Shown in pieces: positions 30,888 through 40,623 of a stretch of DNA of 64,000 nt. This DNA comes from Cryptosporidium bovis (Eukaryota > Apicomplexa > Conoidasida > Eucoccidiorida > Cryptosporidiidae): the NCBI GenBank assembly GCA_009768925.2, contig VHIT02000045.1, positions 62,001 through 126,000 of the forward strand, in the 5' to 3' direction. The position numbers and the translations under genes were made by a program. Below the pieces are notes generated by a model. It saw only the letters and a list, made by a program, of their open reading frames with translations, did not search any database and had not been told where the DNA came from. The stretch's first letter is position 1. Every line of letters begins with the position of its first letter.

Positions 30888-33503
30888 ATGACTTTAGGGA
30901 GAATCAAAAAACTTTCAGACGATGTAATTTCACGAATAGCTGCTGGAGAGGTGGTTGTAAGTCCATCACATGCACTAAAGGAGTTGGTCGAAAACAGCTT
31001 AGATGCGGGCTCTAGGTTGATTAATATTCAACTTAAAAAAGGTGGGATTCAGAGCTTACAAATATCAGACGATGGGTTCGGAATAGACAAACGTGACTTT
31101 CCACTGCTATGTGAGCGTTTTACAACAAGTAAACTATGCACAATGAAAGATATAGAAAATCTGGAAACATTTGGATTTAGAGGTGAGGCCCTATCAAGTA
31201 TAAGTTATGTTTCAAAGCTAACTGTAACTTCAATGATAGAAGGTTCAAAGTGTGGGTACAAGGCAGACTTTGCCGACGGAAAAATTATTTCAGAAATAGA
31301 AGATATAGCATCATCTAAAAGAGGCACTGTAATTCAATTTACAGATTTGTTTTACAATATGCCAACTAGAAAAAGATCACTTGGTTCTGCTGCAGAAGAG
31401 TACTCCAAATGCTTAGAACTAATTCAAAAATATTGTATAGAGTTTCCATCTGTATCTTTTTCTGTAAGAAAACACGGCAATAATGCAACTGATTTGAGAA
31501 CAAATGGGGGTGACAAGACAACTAAAAAAAATGCAATAGGTATAATATATGGTTCACAATTAGTTAAAGAATTAATTAACGTTAAGATCTCAAATAATAC
31601 ATTAAAAGAAGATAATAATAATATTGAAAGTAGTTTATTTACTAAAATACCTGATTATGACGTGGAGTTATTCTTTTCTGGGCTTAACTATGACCCCAAG
31701 CAAAGCAATCTAATTATATTTGTAAATGGTCGTCTGGTTAAAAACGATTCTATAAAGCAAGCAATAGACGTTGCTTATCAGTATACAAGAACTAAATATT
31801 GGGCTTATATTTCAATTAAAGTTCCATCAGATACTTTAGACCCAAACGTCCACCCAACTAAAAATTTAGTATACATTAAACATGAAATGATCATATCTGA
31901 CTCTATACAGAAAAAGGTAGTATCACTACTTAAAAGTTTGAATTATTCTAGGAATATGGTTTTAGAAAAGAAACCAAGATTTGAAGTTAAGGATTTCTCA
32001 AAAAAACCTGATTTGGATTCGAACTCTTACACTAAAATTATTACTAGAGTCAGAACTGATTGCAATCAGCTTTCTTTACAGGAATACACAAAAAATAGCT
32101 GTTCAATAAACTCCAACATTCTTTCGCTAAATAAATCTTCGGAAGTGATTGATTCAACAAAAAGTATTTCCTCATCAAATAATGAGGATAACAGTTCAAT
32201 ATATAACACAAGTCAAAATTTGAGTATTAAATCAACTACTGCTGATGATAATACGGTGGAATTTATGTCAAAAGAATGCTCTTTAGAAAATATTAATTAT
32301 AGCCACAAAAAAGCTGAATATAAAGTAAAAGAATACTCCTTTGAATGCAAGAATACAGAAAACAAATACATAAATTCGGAACACAAAGTAGAGAAATTGT
32401 CGGTAGAAGACACAGATATGGGTTGTATCTCAAAAGATAACAAAAATTCAGACAAAAATTTGATAAATAATAATATTTATGCTTTAAAAGAAAGCAATAA
32501 GTCAAAGCTCTGTCGAGAAAATGATATTGAAAACAACACAATCAATGACAACGATAAACCTGAAGATATCAATTGCATGAGCGGTGACGTCAATACAAAA
32601 AACAGCCAGGTTTTTAGATTATTGGACGTTTCGAAATATGTTTTAACATCTCATGTATTAAGTTGGACACTGAATTCCAACTCGGTAAAAATGGACAATG
32701 AAATGTCAGAAAATCTAGTTAAAATTAAAAAAAAGTTCATAACTGAGTTGGAAAATGGAGCCTGTATTTCAATTATAAATAATGTGGATATATTAAATAC
32801 TATAACTAAAAGTATTATTAATGGGATATATATTGGTGATGTTAGTCTAAATTGGTCGATAATTCAAGCAAACAACAAGATAATTATGATTCAAATTAAT
32901 AAGTTGGCTAGGATATCCATAAAGCAGTCAATATTTTATAGATTAGGATTCATACCTTTAATTAGGTTTAACCCACCAATTGAATTCGAAAAACTATTTA
33001 TAATATCAAAATACATGTCTGACAATGTAACGAGGGAAATATTTAAAAACAAGACAGAAAAAGACGAATTTATTGATTTTTACGAATGTTTTATGAATAA
33101 CTACTACACTTACTTAAAATATATTGGAATAGATGTCAATCTAAATAATAAAACTATATTAACTTTTCCACTTTGCCTTGGAAATTTAGTCCCAAATTTT
33201 GATTATTTACCGGAATTTATGGATAATGTCATCTTTGAATTTTGGAATTACCACAAATTGTCCAATAAGGACAAAATCATTCTCTCTTCTAGAACGGGTT
33301 GTGACCTAAACTTTTATAATCTATTTGATTCCATAGTTGACTTATTGGTTGACTATTATGTATCTCAAGTTAAAGATAACATAACTCTATTTCAATCCAT
33401 AAGAGGAAATTCAAATCTAATACTACAGGAAGACGATTTGAGAAACAATACAATTGAATTATCAAGCTTAGAAAAACTATATAAAGTTTTTGAACGATGT
33501 TAA
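30888..33503 (+). CDS. MLH1: DNA mismatch repair protein MLH1
   Basis: An 871-aa MutL homologue of the MLH1 branch. The N-terminal GHKL ATPase is intact. RIAAGEVV is at 16-23. KELVENSLDA holds the catalytic Glu32 and Mg-binding Asn36. DDGFGI is at 61-66, ERFTTSKL at 76-83 and GFRGEAL at 96-102. The MutL transducer domain follows, with DPNVHPTKNLV near 322-332. A Lys/Asn/Ser-rich linker (about 370-575) leads to the C-terminal dimerisation domain. The protein ends LEKLYKVFERC. The terminal FERC is the MLH1 hallmark that completes the endonuclease site of its PMS partner, and it separates MLH1 from PMS1/PMS2. MLH1 acts in the nucleus with MSH proteins. The linker is longer than in human MLH1 (756 aa), with no sign of breakage. 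Confidence 0.96.
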   Translation: MTLGRIKKLSDDVISRIAAGEVVVSPSHALKELVENSLDAGSRLINIQLKKGGIQSLQISDDGFGIDKRDFPLLCERFTTSKLCTMKDIENLETFGFRGEALSSISYVSKLTVTSMIEGSKCGYKADFADGKIISEIEDIASSKRGTVIQFTDLFYNMPTRKRSLGSAAEEYSKCLELIQKYCIEFPSVSFSVRKHGNNATDLRTNGGDKTTKKNAIGIIYGSQLVKELINVKISNNTLKEDNNNIESSLFTKIPDYDVELFFSGLNYDPKQSNLIIFVNGRLVKNDSIKQAIDVAYQYTRTKYWAYISIKVPSDTLDPNVHPTKNLVYIKHEMIISDSIQKKVVSLLKSLNYSRNMVLEKKPRFEVKDFSKKPDLDSNSYTKIITRVRTDCNQLSLQEYTKNSCSINSNILSLNKSSEVIDSTKSISSSNNEDNSSIYNTSQNLSIKSTTADDNTVEFMSKECSLENINYSHKKAEYKVKEYSFECKNTENKYINSEHKVEKLSVEDTDMGCISKDNKNSDKNLINNNIYALKESNKSKLCRENDIENNTINDNDKPEDINCMSGDVNTKNSQVFRLLDVSKYVLTSHVLSWTLNSNSVKMDNEMSENLVKIKKKFITELENGACISIINNVDILNTITKSIINGIYIGDVSLNWSIIQANNKIIMIQINKLARISIKQSIFYRLGFIPLIRFNPPIEFEKLFIISKYMSDNVTREIFKNKTEKDEFIDFYECFMNNYYTYLKYIGIDVNLNNKTILTFPLCLGNLVPNFDYLPEFMDNVIFEFWNYHKLSNKDKIILSSRTGCDLNFYNLFDSIVDLLVDYYVSQVKDNITLFQSIRGNSNLILQEDDLRNNTIELSSLEKLYKVFERC

Positions 33504-33597
33504 AACCCCATTGTCTTTTGTTTCATTTTTTTTATATGGTAAAAATAGTCACATTTATTGTTTAACACAATATTAACATCTAACAAAAGAGCATGAA

Positions 33598-34527
33598 TTA
33601 TATATATTGTTGTTTAGGAGTATTAAAAGTATTGCTCCCGAAATATTGAAAGGAGGATGGATCTATAAACATATAATTTCCGAAATTACTTAAGAGAGAT
33701 GCTGTATTAGATGGTGCTGCTGCTATATATGGATTATTCATCTGATGATTAAATAATAAAGGGAAGCCATAAACTGAATCATTTATTACATTTCCATATT
33801 GTGAGTGATTTAAAGGATTTTCCTTTTTAGTCTCTGGAAATACTATTTGTGGTTGTTTAGGTATTTCAATAGAGTTGTCGAATCCAATATTTGGAATATT
33901 TTTTTTAATTAAATTATCCTCTTTTTCTATCATTTCTGCAGCTGCTAAAGCAAGTATATATAAACTTGATGGAGTTGCGTGAATCCTACTTTTTTTGTTA
34001 TTATTACCTCCACTATCCATGTTTCCATGCTGTTTTTTTCTGCCTAATTTATTCTCATATTTATATACATACTCTGGAGAATGAACTCTAGATATTGGAG
34101 ATTGTGACGAGTCATGCTCGAATTGATCATCTATTGTTACTGAAGGTGGCGATAGGCCAAGCTTGTTGTTATTATCATCATCTCCAATTTGTTGATTGTT
34201 GCTGTTGTTACTACCATTTCCCGTTGGTCTTATGTTAATCACACTTTTGCCTCCTAGAATTGTGTTGTGACTCTTTTTACCCCTTTTATTTATGAGTTTC
34301 ATTTTCCATGGATCACTAAAGTCAAACGGAAGTTTGTTGTTTGTATTTATATATTTGAAGGCGTCTCTTGCCATATTCCATGCATTTTCCTCACCATATT
34401 TGTTGAATGAATATGACTTTTGGTGCCTCCCATTTTCACCGGAAACCAGTGAATTTTTTATTCTATATACCAGTCTGACCTCATTTTTGTTTACAGGTTT
34501 ATATATTTGTATTGCTCGAGCTTCCAT
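33598..34527 (-). CDS. Small ApiAP2-like DNA-binding protein
   Basis: A 309-aa protein with one AP2-like domain at the extreme N-terminus (about 16-62). VRLVYRIKNSLVSG would be the sheet, and KSYSFNKYGEENAWNMARDA gives the conserved F-x-x-x-KYG-x-E-x-A-x-x-A helix pattern of ApiAP2 factors. The Trp usual in strand 1 is not evident. The rest is Asn/Ser/Pro-rich, with a basic patch (GRKKQHGN, then NNNKKSRIH, about 162-182) and a predicted helix near 190-210. AP2 factors are the main transcription regulators of apicomplexans. The open frame continues upstream to a TTG; the ATG at 34527 is the first true start. It would be among the smaller ApiAP2 proteins. It converges with MLH1, 94 bases away. 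Confidence 0.62.
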   Translation of the reverse strand: MEARAIQIYKPVNKNEVRLVYRIKNSLVSGENGRHQKSYSFNKYGEENAWNMARDAFKYINTNNKLPFDFSDPWKMKLINKRGKKSHNTILGGKSVINIRPTGNGSNNSNNQQIGDDDNNNKLGLSPPSVTIDDQFEHDSSQSPISRVHSPEYVYKYENKLGRKKQHGNMDSGGNNNKKSRIHATPSSLYILALAAAEMIEKEDNLIKKNIPNIGFDNSIEIPKQPQIVFPETKKENPLNHSQYGNVINDSVYGFPLLFNHQMNNPYIAAAPSNTASLLSNFGNYMFIDPSSFQYFGSNTFNTPKQQYI

Positions 34528-34584
34528 ATAACCACTCCATAACAATACCAACCAGTCTATTGAATTGTGATAATTCTATATATG

Positions 34585-34588
<4 letters not shown>

Positions 34589-34617
<29 letters not shown>
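34589..34617. repeat. (TA)n microsatellite
   Basis: An uninterrupted TA tract of about 14 units, about 65 bases upstream of the AP2-like start. It is likely to vary in length between isolates. Confidence 0.9.
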
Positions 34618-34619
<2 letters not shown>

Positions 34620-34984
34620 TGTTCCCACTTTTAGCTTTTCACCTTTGCGTTTTCAGTGACTGTAATATCTTTTTGTCAATTTAGATCTTTTAGGCCTCTT
34701 ACTTTAAACCAAATTTTTGAGATAAACAAGTATTTTTACTTATAATTCTCTTTAACTTATGTTATTGTTAAGTCTCTATTAATAACTTATTTTAAAACCT
34801 AAACTTATTCCATATACTTAACCCTTGAATTATTTCACTAAAATAAGGTGAAACGAAGATAATAACATATTCCTGTGTTAAATTTATATTTTCAATTATG
34901 TGAAAACTGTCTAAGTCTTTAACTTAAAGTGGTAAGGGTGTTAATTTATTTATACCAATCAGTTCATTGTTTTTATTTCTCCCC

Positions 34985-34998
34985 TGTGTGTGTGTGTG
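34985..34998. repeat. (TG)n microsatellite
   Basis: A short tract of about seven TG units in the same spacer. Confidence 0.85.
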
Positions 34999-35287
34999 AA
35001 TTTTAGTATAACTATGTATTTCCTTTCCCATGTGTTATTTTTAATTATGAATTTTTTAAATTGAAAAAAAAAGTTTTAATTATTTAAATTACAAGTTACC
35101 TTTTTTTACTATTTTCATAATGATATAATTACTGTTATAAATTGATTTTTGTCATTTTTCTTTATTTTTACTCAAGAGGTGACAAATGCAAAAAATGTTG
35201 TGTGTAAAGTGCCAGGCTGGTTAATTTGCACATTTTTTCTCATTTAAATGTAAATACTTTATTTTGCTAATGTATTTATATCTTTAT

Positions 35288-36007
35288 CTACTTAATTTTG
35301 TTAATATACGTATTAACCTTAAATGAAATGTAAAACGTAGAAACAATTATTATAAACAATAAGATCATTGAAAAGTTTTTAAATAATACACTTGATATAA
35401 TATTGGTGTTATCTGTATTTCCATTATTCTGACATTTATTTAAAGTCAATATTCTATTTATTTCACATATTTTGTGACTTATCTCCAATTCGTAAATTCT
35501 TGAATCTTTTTTTTCTAAATCAAAACAATTTTTTATTAACTTTTTGCAATTATCTATAATACTATTATCACCATTTATTAGTGAATTGCATGCATCTGAT
35601 TTCGTATTCACCTCACAAACTCCAAAATACATGCAAAATTTCTCCGAACATATAAACTCTGTCTCATTATTGTTATCCATATGTATTTCATCCATATGCG
35701 TATCGTAGTGAGTGTTGTTGTTAAGTAATTCATTACATATTCCACATTTAACTTCACCTGTTGGGAATACTATTTTATTTGTTTCCTGACTATTGTATAT
35801 GTGATACTCTACATTTAGTGGGCACTCTTGTTTCATGTACTTTTTAAATACAGTTTCCTCCCTGATTAATTGATTTATACTGTAATTCACCTTTCTAGAT
35901 ACTGATCTTGAGCATTTGATTTGAAGCCTCCCTTGGTCTCCACGAGAACTCTCAATAGTAAATAATAATATTGTCACCATTAAGAACAACTTAAATGTTG
36001 TCACCAT
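35288..36007 (-). CDS. Small single-pass secretory protein with C2H2-like spacing
   Basis: A 239-aa protein I cannot name. The first 23 residues are a signal peptide (KLFLMVTILLFTIESSRG). One transmembrane segment lies near the C-terminus (about 212-229, SMILLFIIIVSTFYISF) with a short basic tail, giving a type I topology. The luminal part has about ten Cys and several possible N-glycosylation sites (NYS, NNT, NET). Cys88-x2-Cys91-x12-His104-x4-His109 has the exact spacing of a classical C2H2 zinc finger, which would be unusual in a luminal domain. The other Cys probably form disulfides. The start at 36007 is the first ATG and gives a good signal peptide. It is divergent from ALG5 across a 0.9-kb region. 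Confidence 0.75.
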   Translation of the reverse strand: MVTTFKLFLMVTILLFTIESSRGDQGRLQIKCSRSVSRKVNYSINQLIREETVFKKYMKQECPLNVEYHIYNSQETNKIVFPTGEVKCGICNELLNNNTHYDTHMDEIHMDNNNETEFICSEKFCMYFGVCEVNTKSDACNSLINGDNSIIDNCKKLIKNCFDLEKKDSRIYELEISHKICEINRILTLNKCQNNGNTDNTNIISSVLFKNFSMILLFIIIVSTFYISFKVNTYINKIK

Positions 36008-36922
36008 AGCTATAAGTTACACCTCTGTATCTATTTTGCACACTTACACCAGTTATATTCAGTGTGTCCCCAGTATAACAACCAAGTCTAGCATTAATTT
36101 ATATTGAATATCAGTGATAGCAGTACTAACACTTGAAAAATAAAGCTTATTAAGCAAAAAATCAACCAAATACCGCGTCGATTCTGATTCGCCTTCTTTT
36201 TATTCTATTCTTTCCACCAACTGTACCGTTTTTTACTTAATCGCTCTGCCAAACCTTTATTTGTTAATAACTTTAAATTAAATAGGAAATGCATGCTGAT
36301 TTTAGAGGCAACAGTGGCGCCAACAACGCCTGATAATTTTTAGGTATTCAAATTTTTTCTTGTGAAACAATAGGGACAAAATAATAAAGGAAAGGATTAA
36401 ATAATATTTGGTGGTTAAATATTAAATTGACTCCAGATTAGTTTCTTAGTGACTGTTTTTGCTCTAGTTTTTATTTTTTGGATTTAGGATTTAGAGTTTT
36501 GGTTTGAAGTTGGTGCAATTCACAAGAGTAAACGTTTTAAATAAATATATGCAACAATTACTTAGTTCGCTGCAATTAAGTGAACTAAAGCCGGAGAATT
36601 AAGTTTAATATTTTGCTGGAAGGTTTGAATTAAAATTATGAAATAGTCAACTGTATCCTTTTTTCATTTGAGGACTTACTGTTGAAAACTAAGTGGTAAG
36701 AGAATAAGGCAAATAGATGAAATATTGATATACATGAATCTATTAAGTGCGATTTTTTTTTGATTTTTTGTGTAACTCAAGTAATTGACTGTATTTGGTA
36801 TTGATATGATTGATGTCGATATAAAGAACACTATATTATAATTAGAAGTATAATATTGAACTTTATTCAAATTTATTTGGTTTACACCTCACTATATTAT
36901 AATGATCAAAATTTAATGTAAA
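36008..36922. promoter_or_regulatory. Divergent promoter region upstream of ALG5
   Basis: A 915-base region between divergent starts. TGCATGC at 36290-36296 and GTGGCGCCAA at 36314-36323 lie only 18 bases apart, so an AP2-type and an E2F-type site are paired. No gene is seen. The open frame at 36676-36870 on the minus strand lacks coding character. Confidence 0.55.
36290..36323. promoter_or_regulatory. Paired AP2-type (TGCATGC) and E2F-like (TGGCGCCAA) sites
   Basis: TGCATGC at 36290-36296 and GTGGCGCCAA at 36314-36323 sit together in the promoter shared by the secretory protein and ALG5. Both motif classes are known in Cryptosporidium upstream regions. A combined control element is inference. 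Confidence 0.55.
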
Positions 36923-37921
36923 ATGTTATCAGTTTTATTAATATGCATCATTATATCTATTATTTTAATTATATTCATATGGTTGTTTTATAAAGTGATA
37001 ACAACATCCATGTACAATAAGTGTTTAAATGACGAAGTTAGGGTTTTTTTTTCAAGTAGTAATGGAGATATTTCATGGAGTGACGTTAAATTCAATATTC
37101 AAAAGAATGGTAGTATTTACCTATCAGTCGTAATCCCAGCCTTTAATGAAGAAGAAAGGATATTAGACACTTTGGACTCAATAATAGATTACATGGAAAT
37201 CAGAAGTGAACAAGACACTAATTTTAAATACGAGATTATTGTAGTTGATGATGGAAGTAAAGACAACACATTATTAGTTTGCAAGGAGTTTTGGTTGAAT
37301 AAATGCAATACTCTGAATAATGATATTAATGGAAGGTTATTATTATTATCTTGTTCGTATAATCATGGAAAAGGTAATGCTGTTAAATTAGGAGTGTTAT
37401 CATCTTCAGGTAATTTAATATTGATGGCAGATGCTGATGGAGCTACAAAAATAGATTGTTTTTCGAAATTAGAAAGTGCATATTTAAATAACAAAGAAAA
37501 ATGCATTGTATTTGGGTCTAGAAGTTGTGATTCTATGAGTGAAAATGTTAAGATAGATAGAAAATGGTATAGAACAATATTAAATAGAGTGTTCCACTTA
37601 ATCATATTGTCAATAGTAAGCTCTGATATAAAAGATACACAATGTGGGTTTAAATTATTTCCCAGAAAATATGCTAAATGTATATTTCCTTCTCTTCACA
37701 TTAAAGGATGGGCGTTTGATATAGAGATCGTAATTATCTCGAAAATACTCAATATCAACGTTAAATCAATATCCGTTGATTGGAGTGAAATGAAGGGCTC
37801 GAAACTTTCAATATTAAAAGATTCAATAATTATGCTCTCTGACATCCTAACTTTGAGGTTTCTTTACCTTCTCAAAATTTGGAGCATTGAACAAAATCAC
37901 TGCGAATTGTCTTCTGGATAA
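36923..37921 (+). CDS. ALG5: Dolichyl-phosphate beta-glucosyltransferase
   Basis: A 332-aa family 2 glycosyltransferase that makes dolichyl-phosphate glucose from UDP-glucose on the cytosolic face of the ER, for N-glycan precursor glucosylation. It has an N-terminal membrane anchor (2-24). LSVVIPAFNEEERI (67-80) and IIVVDDGSKDNT (105-116) bind the nucleotide. The metal-binding ADADGAT lies at 169-175. FGSRSCD and DTQCGFKLFPR (near 240) are the ALG5 signatures, followed by GWAFDIEI. Human ALG5 has 324 aa. The order of anchor, GT2 core and QCGFK motif separates ALG5 from DPM1, which lacks the N-terminal anchor. No other ALG gene is near. Confidence 0.94.
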   Translation: MLSVLLICIIISIILIIFIWLFYKVITTSMYNKCLNDEVRVFFSSSNGDISWSDVKFNIQKNGSIYLSVVIPAFNEEERILDTLDSIIDYMEIRSEQDTNFKYEIIVVDDGSKDNTLLVCKEFWLNKCNTLNNDINGRLLLLSCSYNHGKGNAVKLGVLSSSGNLILMADADGATKIDCFSKLESAYLNNKEKCIVFGSRSCDSMSENVKIDRKWYRTILNRVFHLIILSIVSSDIKDTQCGFKLFPRKYAKCIFPSLHIKGWAFDIEIVIISKILNINVKSISVDWSEMKGSKLSILKDSIIMLSDILTLRFLYLLKIWSIEQNHCELSSG

Positions 37922-38824
37922 AATATAACTTAATTAAATCAAATAAAACTAAATCGGTGAGTTTGAAAAGATACAAATCGAACATTTCTTTTTCAACGTC
38001 AACAAAATGACCGTAATCCAACTTACGTCCGAGATAAGGAATCACTATACTCGACAATTTACAAATAATAGTCAAAACATTGGTTGATTAAGACTGAACA
38101 TATATAACTGGCAAAGACATATAATTCAAGTTGATGTGAAAAAGACAAAGAAGAACTGAAATCGGAATTTAGAGATAAGTATGATAAATTCGTCTCGATT
38201 AGAGAATAAATGCAAATAAAAAGCTAAACAAGAGAAAATTATACGATCCCCCTCACATTTAAAAGTTCTACTTTCACTCCTCAGACCGTTGGTGTAACAA
38301 GGTATAATGATTAACGGTATTGCCAAGATATCTTCAATAATAACAATAAAAATTGTCGTTACGGCAATGGCATTCCTCATCGAAGATTTAGAACCGGGAG
38401 GATCAATCCAAGTGACTGTTGTCTCTATTTTTTTGTATCAAAAAAAAATTTTATTTAATTTGTTATTATACATATACTTTTTGTCTCCCTAAAATGTTTA
38501 CTTTTATATTTATTCTTGTTGATAATTTACCAAATGGTACTCTAACTCCATATACATTGTAAACAGATTATTTAGGCGGGTGATCAGTTTACCTCTTCCA
38601 ACAATTATACAGGAGTACAGCGGCAAGGATCTGGCATGCAGAAGTGCAACACGTGATCGATGATTATAACATCTGGAGACAATAACGCAAGCATAATGAA
38701 ATAAGGTTAATCATACAAAACATTAGAATTTACAAAAAAAAGGTAACTCAGGAAGCAAAGTTAGAGTTGTTGCATCCTATTTTGTTTATGAGGAAAAACG
38801 AATAAACTATTTGGTTATTAAAAA
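37922..38824. other. Unresolved 0.9-kb region with coding-like or structured segments
   Basis: The ends are plain A+T-rich DNA, but 38240-38420 and 38570-38700 have clearly more G+C than other spacers. On the + strand, an ATG at 38307 could be read to 38434 and spliced (weak donor GTATCA, acceptor TTTAG ending at 38575) to 38576-38663. This gives a 71-residue product with AFLIEDLEPGGSIQVTVVS. On the minus strand the same DNA reads WIDPPGSKSSMRNAIAVT in one frame. The minus strand can also pair GATCCTCC with GGGGGATC at the ends of 38245-38404, as a structured RNA would. I cannot decide among a small spliced gene on either strand, an RNA gene or a decayed gene. Confidence 0.3.
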
Positions 38825-40408
38825 TCACTTTGAGAATTCCACTATTAAAGAAACAATAGTTTTAACACCAAATCCATTTCCAAAGGTGTCAGTTCCGGAG
38901 CAACCAGCAATATCAATGTGAGCATAGTCGACGCCTTTACTAACAAACTCATAAAGAAACAAGGCAGATGTTGACACTGGAGCTTTTCCTTCAGAAGTAT
39001 TATTTAAATCAGCGATTTTGGAAGTGATATATTCTTTATAATCCTGATCAAGCGGAAGTTGCCAAAATCTTTCACAAACAGCTTTACCACACTTTTGAAT
39101 GGTATCAAACAAACTGTCGTTGTTTACGAGTACAGATGCATACAATCCCTCAAACAACTTAGAGTTGAATCCAGTCAACGTTGCAAGATCAACAACTGTA
39201 TCAACATTGAGTTTACAAGCATATACAAGAGCATCTGCCAGCGTTAGTCTCCCCTCTGCATCAGTATTTCCAACTTCAATAGTTTTACCATTAGATGCCG
39301 TAACAATACAACCTGGGAGATATGCTTCTGCAGAAACAAGATTGTCACAAATTGCAGATATAAATTGAACTTCAACATTACTTGGTTTTAAAAGTCCAGT
39401 AGCATAAGCAGCACCAAATACAGCGGCTGCCCCTCCCATATCACCTTTCATGTAGTGTATCATACAGTGCTTAATGTTATAACCTCCAGTATCCATTGTT
39501 ATTCCTTTTCCTACAAAGGCTATTCTTCTTTTAATCTCGCCATTCGGTTTATATGTCAAGTGAACAAATTGAGGGGGGGACTTGCTTCCCTGAGCAACTG
39601 CCAAATAGGCCCCCATTCCGAGTTTTTCGCATTCACTTTGCTGTAGAATCTTAGTCTCTAATCCGACACTTTTAGCCATTTTAACAACCTCAGCTGCCAT
39701 ATTTACCGGATTGCAGTAATTTGAAGGTGCAGAGGTTAAATCCCTTGCAAACAAAAGACCTTTCGAGGTTGAAATCGCATTGATAATGAGACTTTCACAT
39801 TCAGTTTTGACGTTTTCGTGCTTAAGTACGATGCTAATTTTTTCAACTCGCTTATCAGCACTGTTATCACCTTCAGAACAAACTCCCTTAAATCTTGTTT
39901 CCTCCACTGTAACAAAAGGAAATTGTGTACAAAACAGCATAATATCAGAAGCGGATACTTCATCTAAGCAAACCAATATAGTGTAACTGCTTATTCTACC
40001 CTTATTTTGTTTGTTTATATTAGCCAAATGTGTACATATTTTATCTAAAAACACAGGCGTACTACTGTTCTTGTCCCCCGTTGAAAACAATGCGATTTTT
40101 CTTAAATGAGAATTTGCCACAACGGAGTTAGGTGGAATGTCAAAGGAAATGAAACTGTTCTCTTTTTTCAATGTTGAATTTTTTTTGGCATCATCCAATA
40201 TGTTATATAATATTCCGTTTAGATTCTTGTTTAGAGAATCAAAGTAATTCTTTGGGTTTAGTATTGCATCAGATCCTTGGAGGCAAATCAATAGACAATC
40301 ACTATTTGCAGATTCATCATAAGTTTCACCAAACGTCAAAAAATTTAACTTCAAATTTTCATTACAATTTGACATAGGGATGCGTTCCGGCCTTATTGGA
40401 TTCACCAT
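38825..40408 (-). CDS. M17 leucyl aminopeptidase
   Basis: A 527-aa cytosolic metallo-aminopeptidase that removes N-terminal Leu and related residues from peptides, acting at the end of protein turnover. The di-metal site is complete. VGKGITMDTGG (near 295-305) supplies Lys and Asp, and MKGDMGGAA (near 318-326) supplies Asp. NTDAEGRL (381-388) is the M17 signature, with Asp, Glu and the catalytic Arg. The N-terminal domain is divergent, as usual. The open frame extends ten codons upstream to a TTG; the first ATG is at 40408 (MVNPIRPERIPMSN). Length matches plant and apicomplexan M17 enzymes (about 500-600 aa). No signal or transit peptide is seen. It was chosen over M1 and other aminopeptidases because of the M17 signature. 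Confidence 0.96.
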   Translation of the reverse strand: MVNPIRPERIPMSNCNENLKLNFLTFGETYDESANSDCLLICLQGSDAILNPKNYFDSLNKNLNGILYNILDDAKKNSTLKKENSFISFDIPPNSVVANSHLRKIALFSTGDKNSSTPVFLDKICTHLANINKQNKGRISSYTILVCLDEVSASDIMLFCTQFPFVTVEETRFKGVCSEGDNSADKRVEKISIVLKHENVKTECESLIINAISTSKGLLFARDLTSAPSNYCNPVNMAAEVVKMAKSVGLETKILQQSECEKLGMGAYLAVAQGSKSPPQFVHLTYKPNGEIKRRIAFVGKGITMDTGGYNIKHCMIHYMKGDMGGAAAVFGAAYATGLLKPSNVEVQFISAICDNLVSAEAYLPGCIVTASNGKTIEVGNTDAEGRLTLADALVYACKLNVDTVVDLATLTGFNSKLFEGLYASVLVNNDSLFDTIQKCGKAVCERFWQLPLDQDYKEYITSKIADLNNTSEGKAPVSTSALFLYEFVSKGVDYAHIDIAGCSGTDTFGNGFGVKTIVSLIVEFSK

Positions 40409-40419
40409 TTTTGACTTCA

Positions 40420-40623
40420 ATGAATAAAGGTACAACAAATAAGCAAAGATCGTCTTTTTTAAATTACAAAAAAATGGGTTATTTAACGAATAAAAATGTC
40501 ACTTTTATCAATAAAAAGTTTAATAATGTGAACTTTGAAAAGTCTCAAGCAGCTCCAGGTACAGTTGCTAGTCTTAAACTGAGTCTGAAAAATGTGGTGA
40601 GGGGGATGGAGGTAACTCGTTAA
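40420..40623 (+). CDS. Possible small protein (67 aa), doubtful
   Basis: An ATG only 12 bases from the divergent aminopeptidase start opens a 67-codon frame. It begins MNKGTTNKQRSSFLNY and ends EKSQAAPGTVASLKLSLKN, then VVRGMEVTR. Its second half is less A+T-rich than most spacers here, which is why I list it. A donor-like GGTAACT lies just before the stop, so a second exon is possible. It may equally be part of the aminopeptidase promoter. No family recognised. Confidence 0.25.
   Translation: MNKGTTNKQRSSFLNYKKMGYLTNKNVTFINKKFNNVNFEKSQAAPGTVASLKLSLKNVVRGMEVTR

Larger units (their letters stand above)
34528..35287. other. Intergenic, 0.76 kb, with microsatellites
   Basis: The promoter side of the AP2-like gene and the 3' side of the next minus-strand gene. 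It is very A+T-rich, with a (TA)n tract at 34589-34617 and a (TG)n tract at 34985-34998. No gene or GGCGCC motif is visible. Confidence 0.5.
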
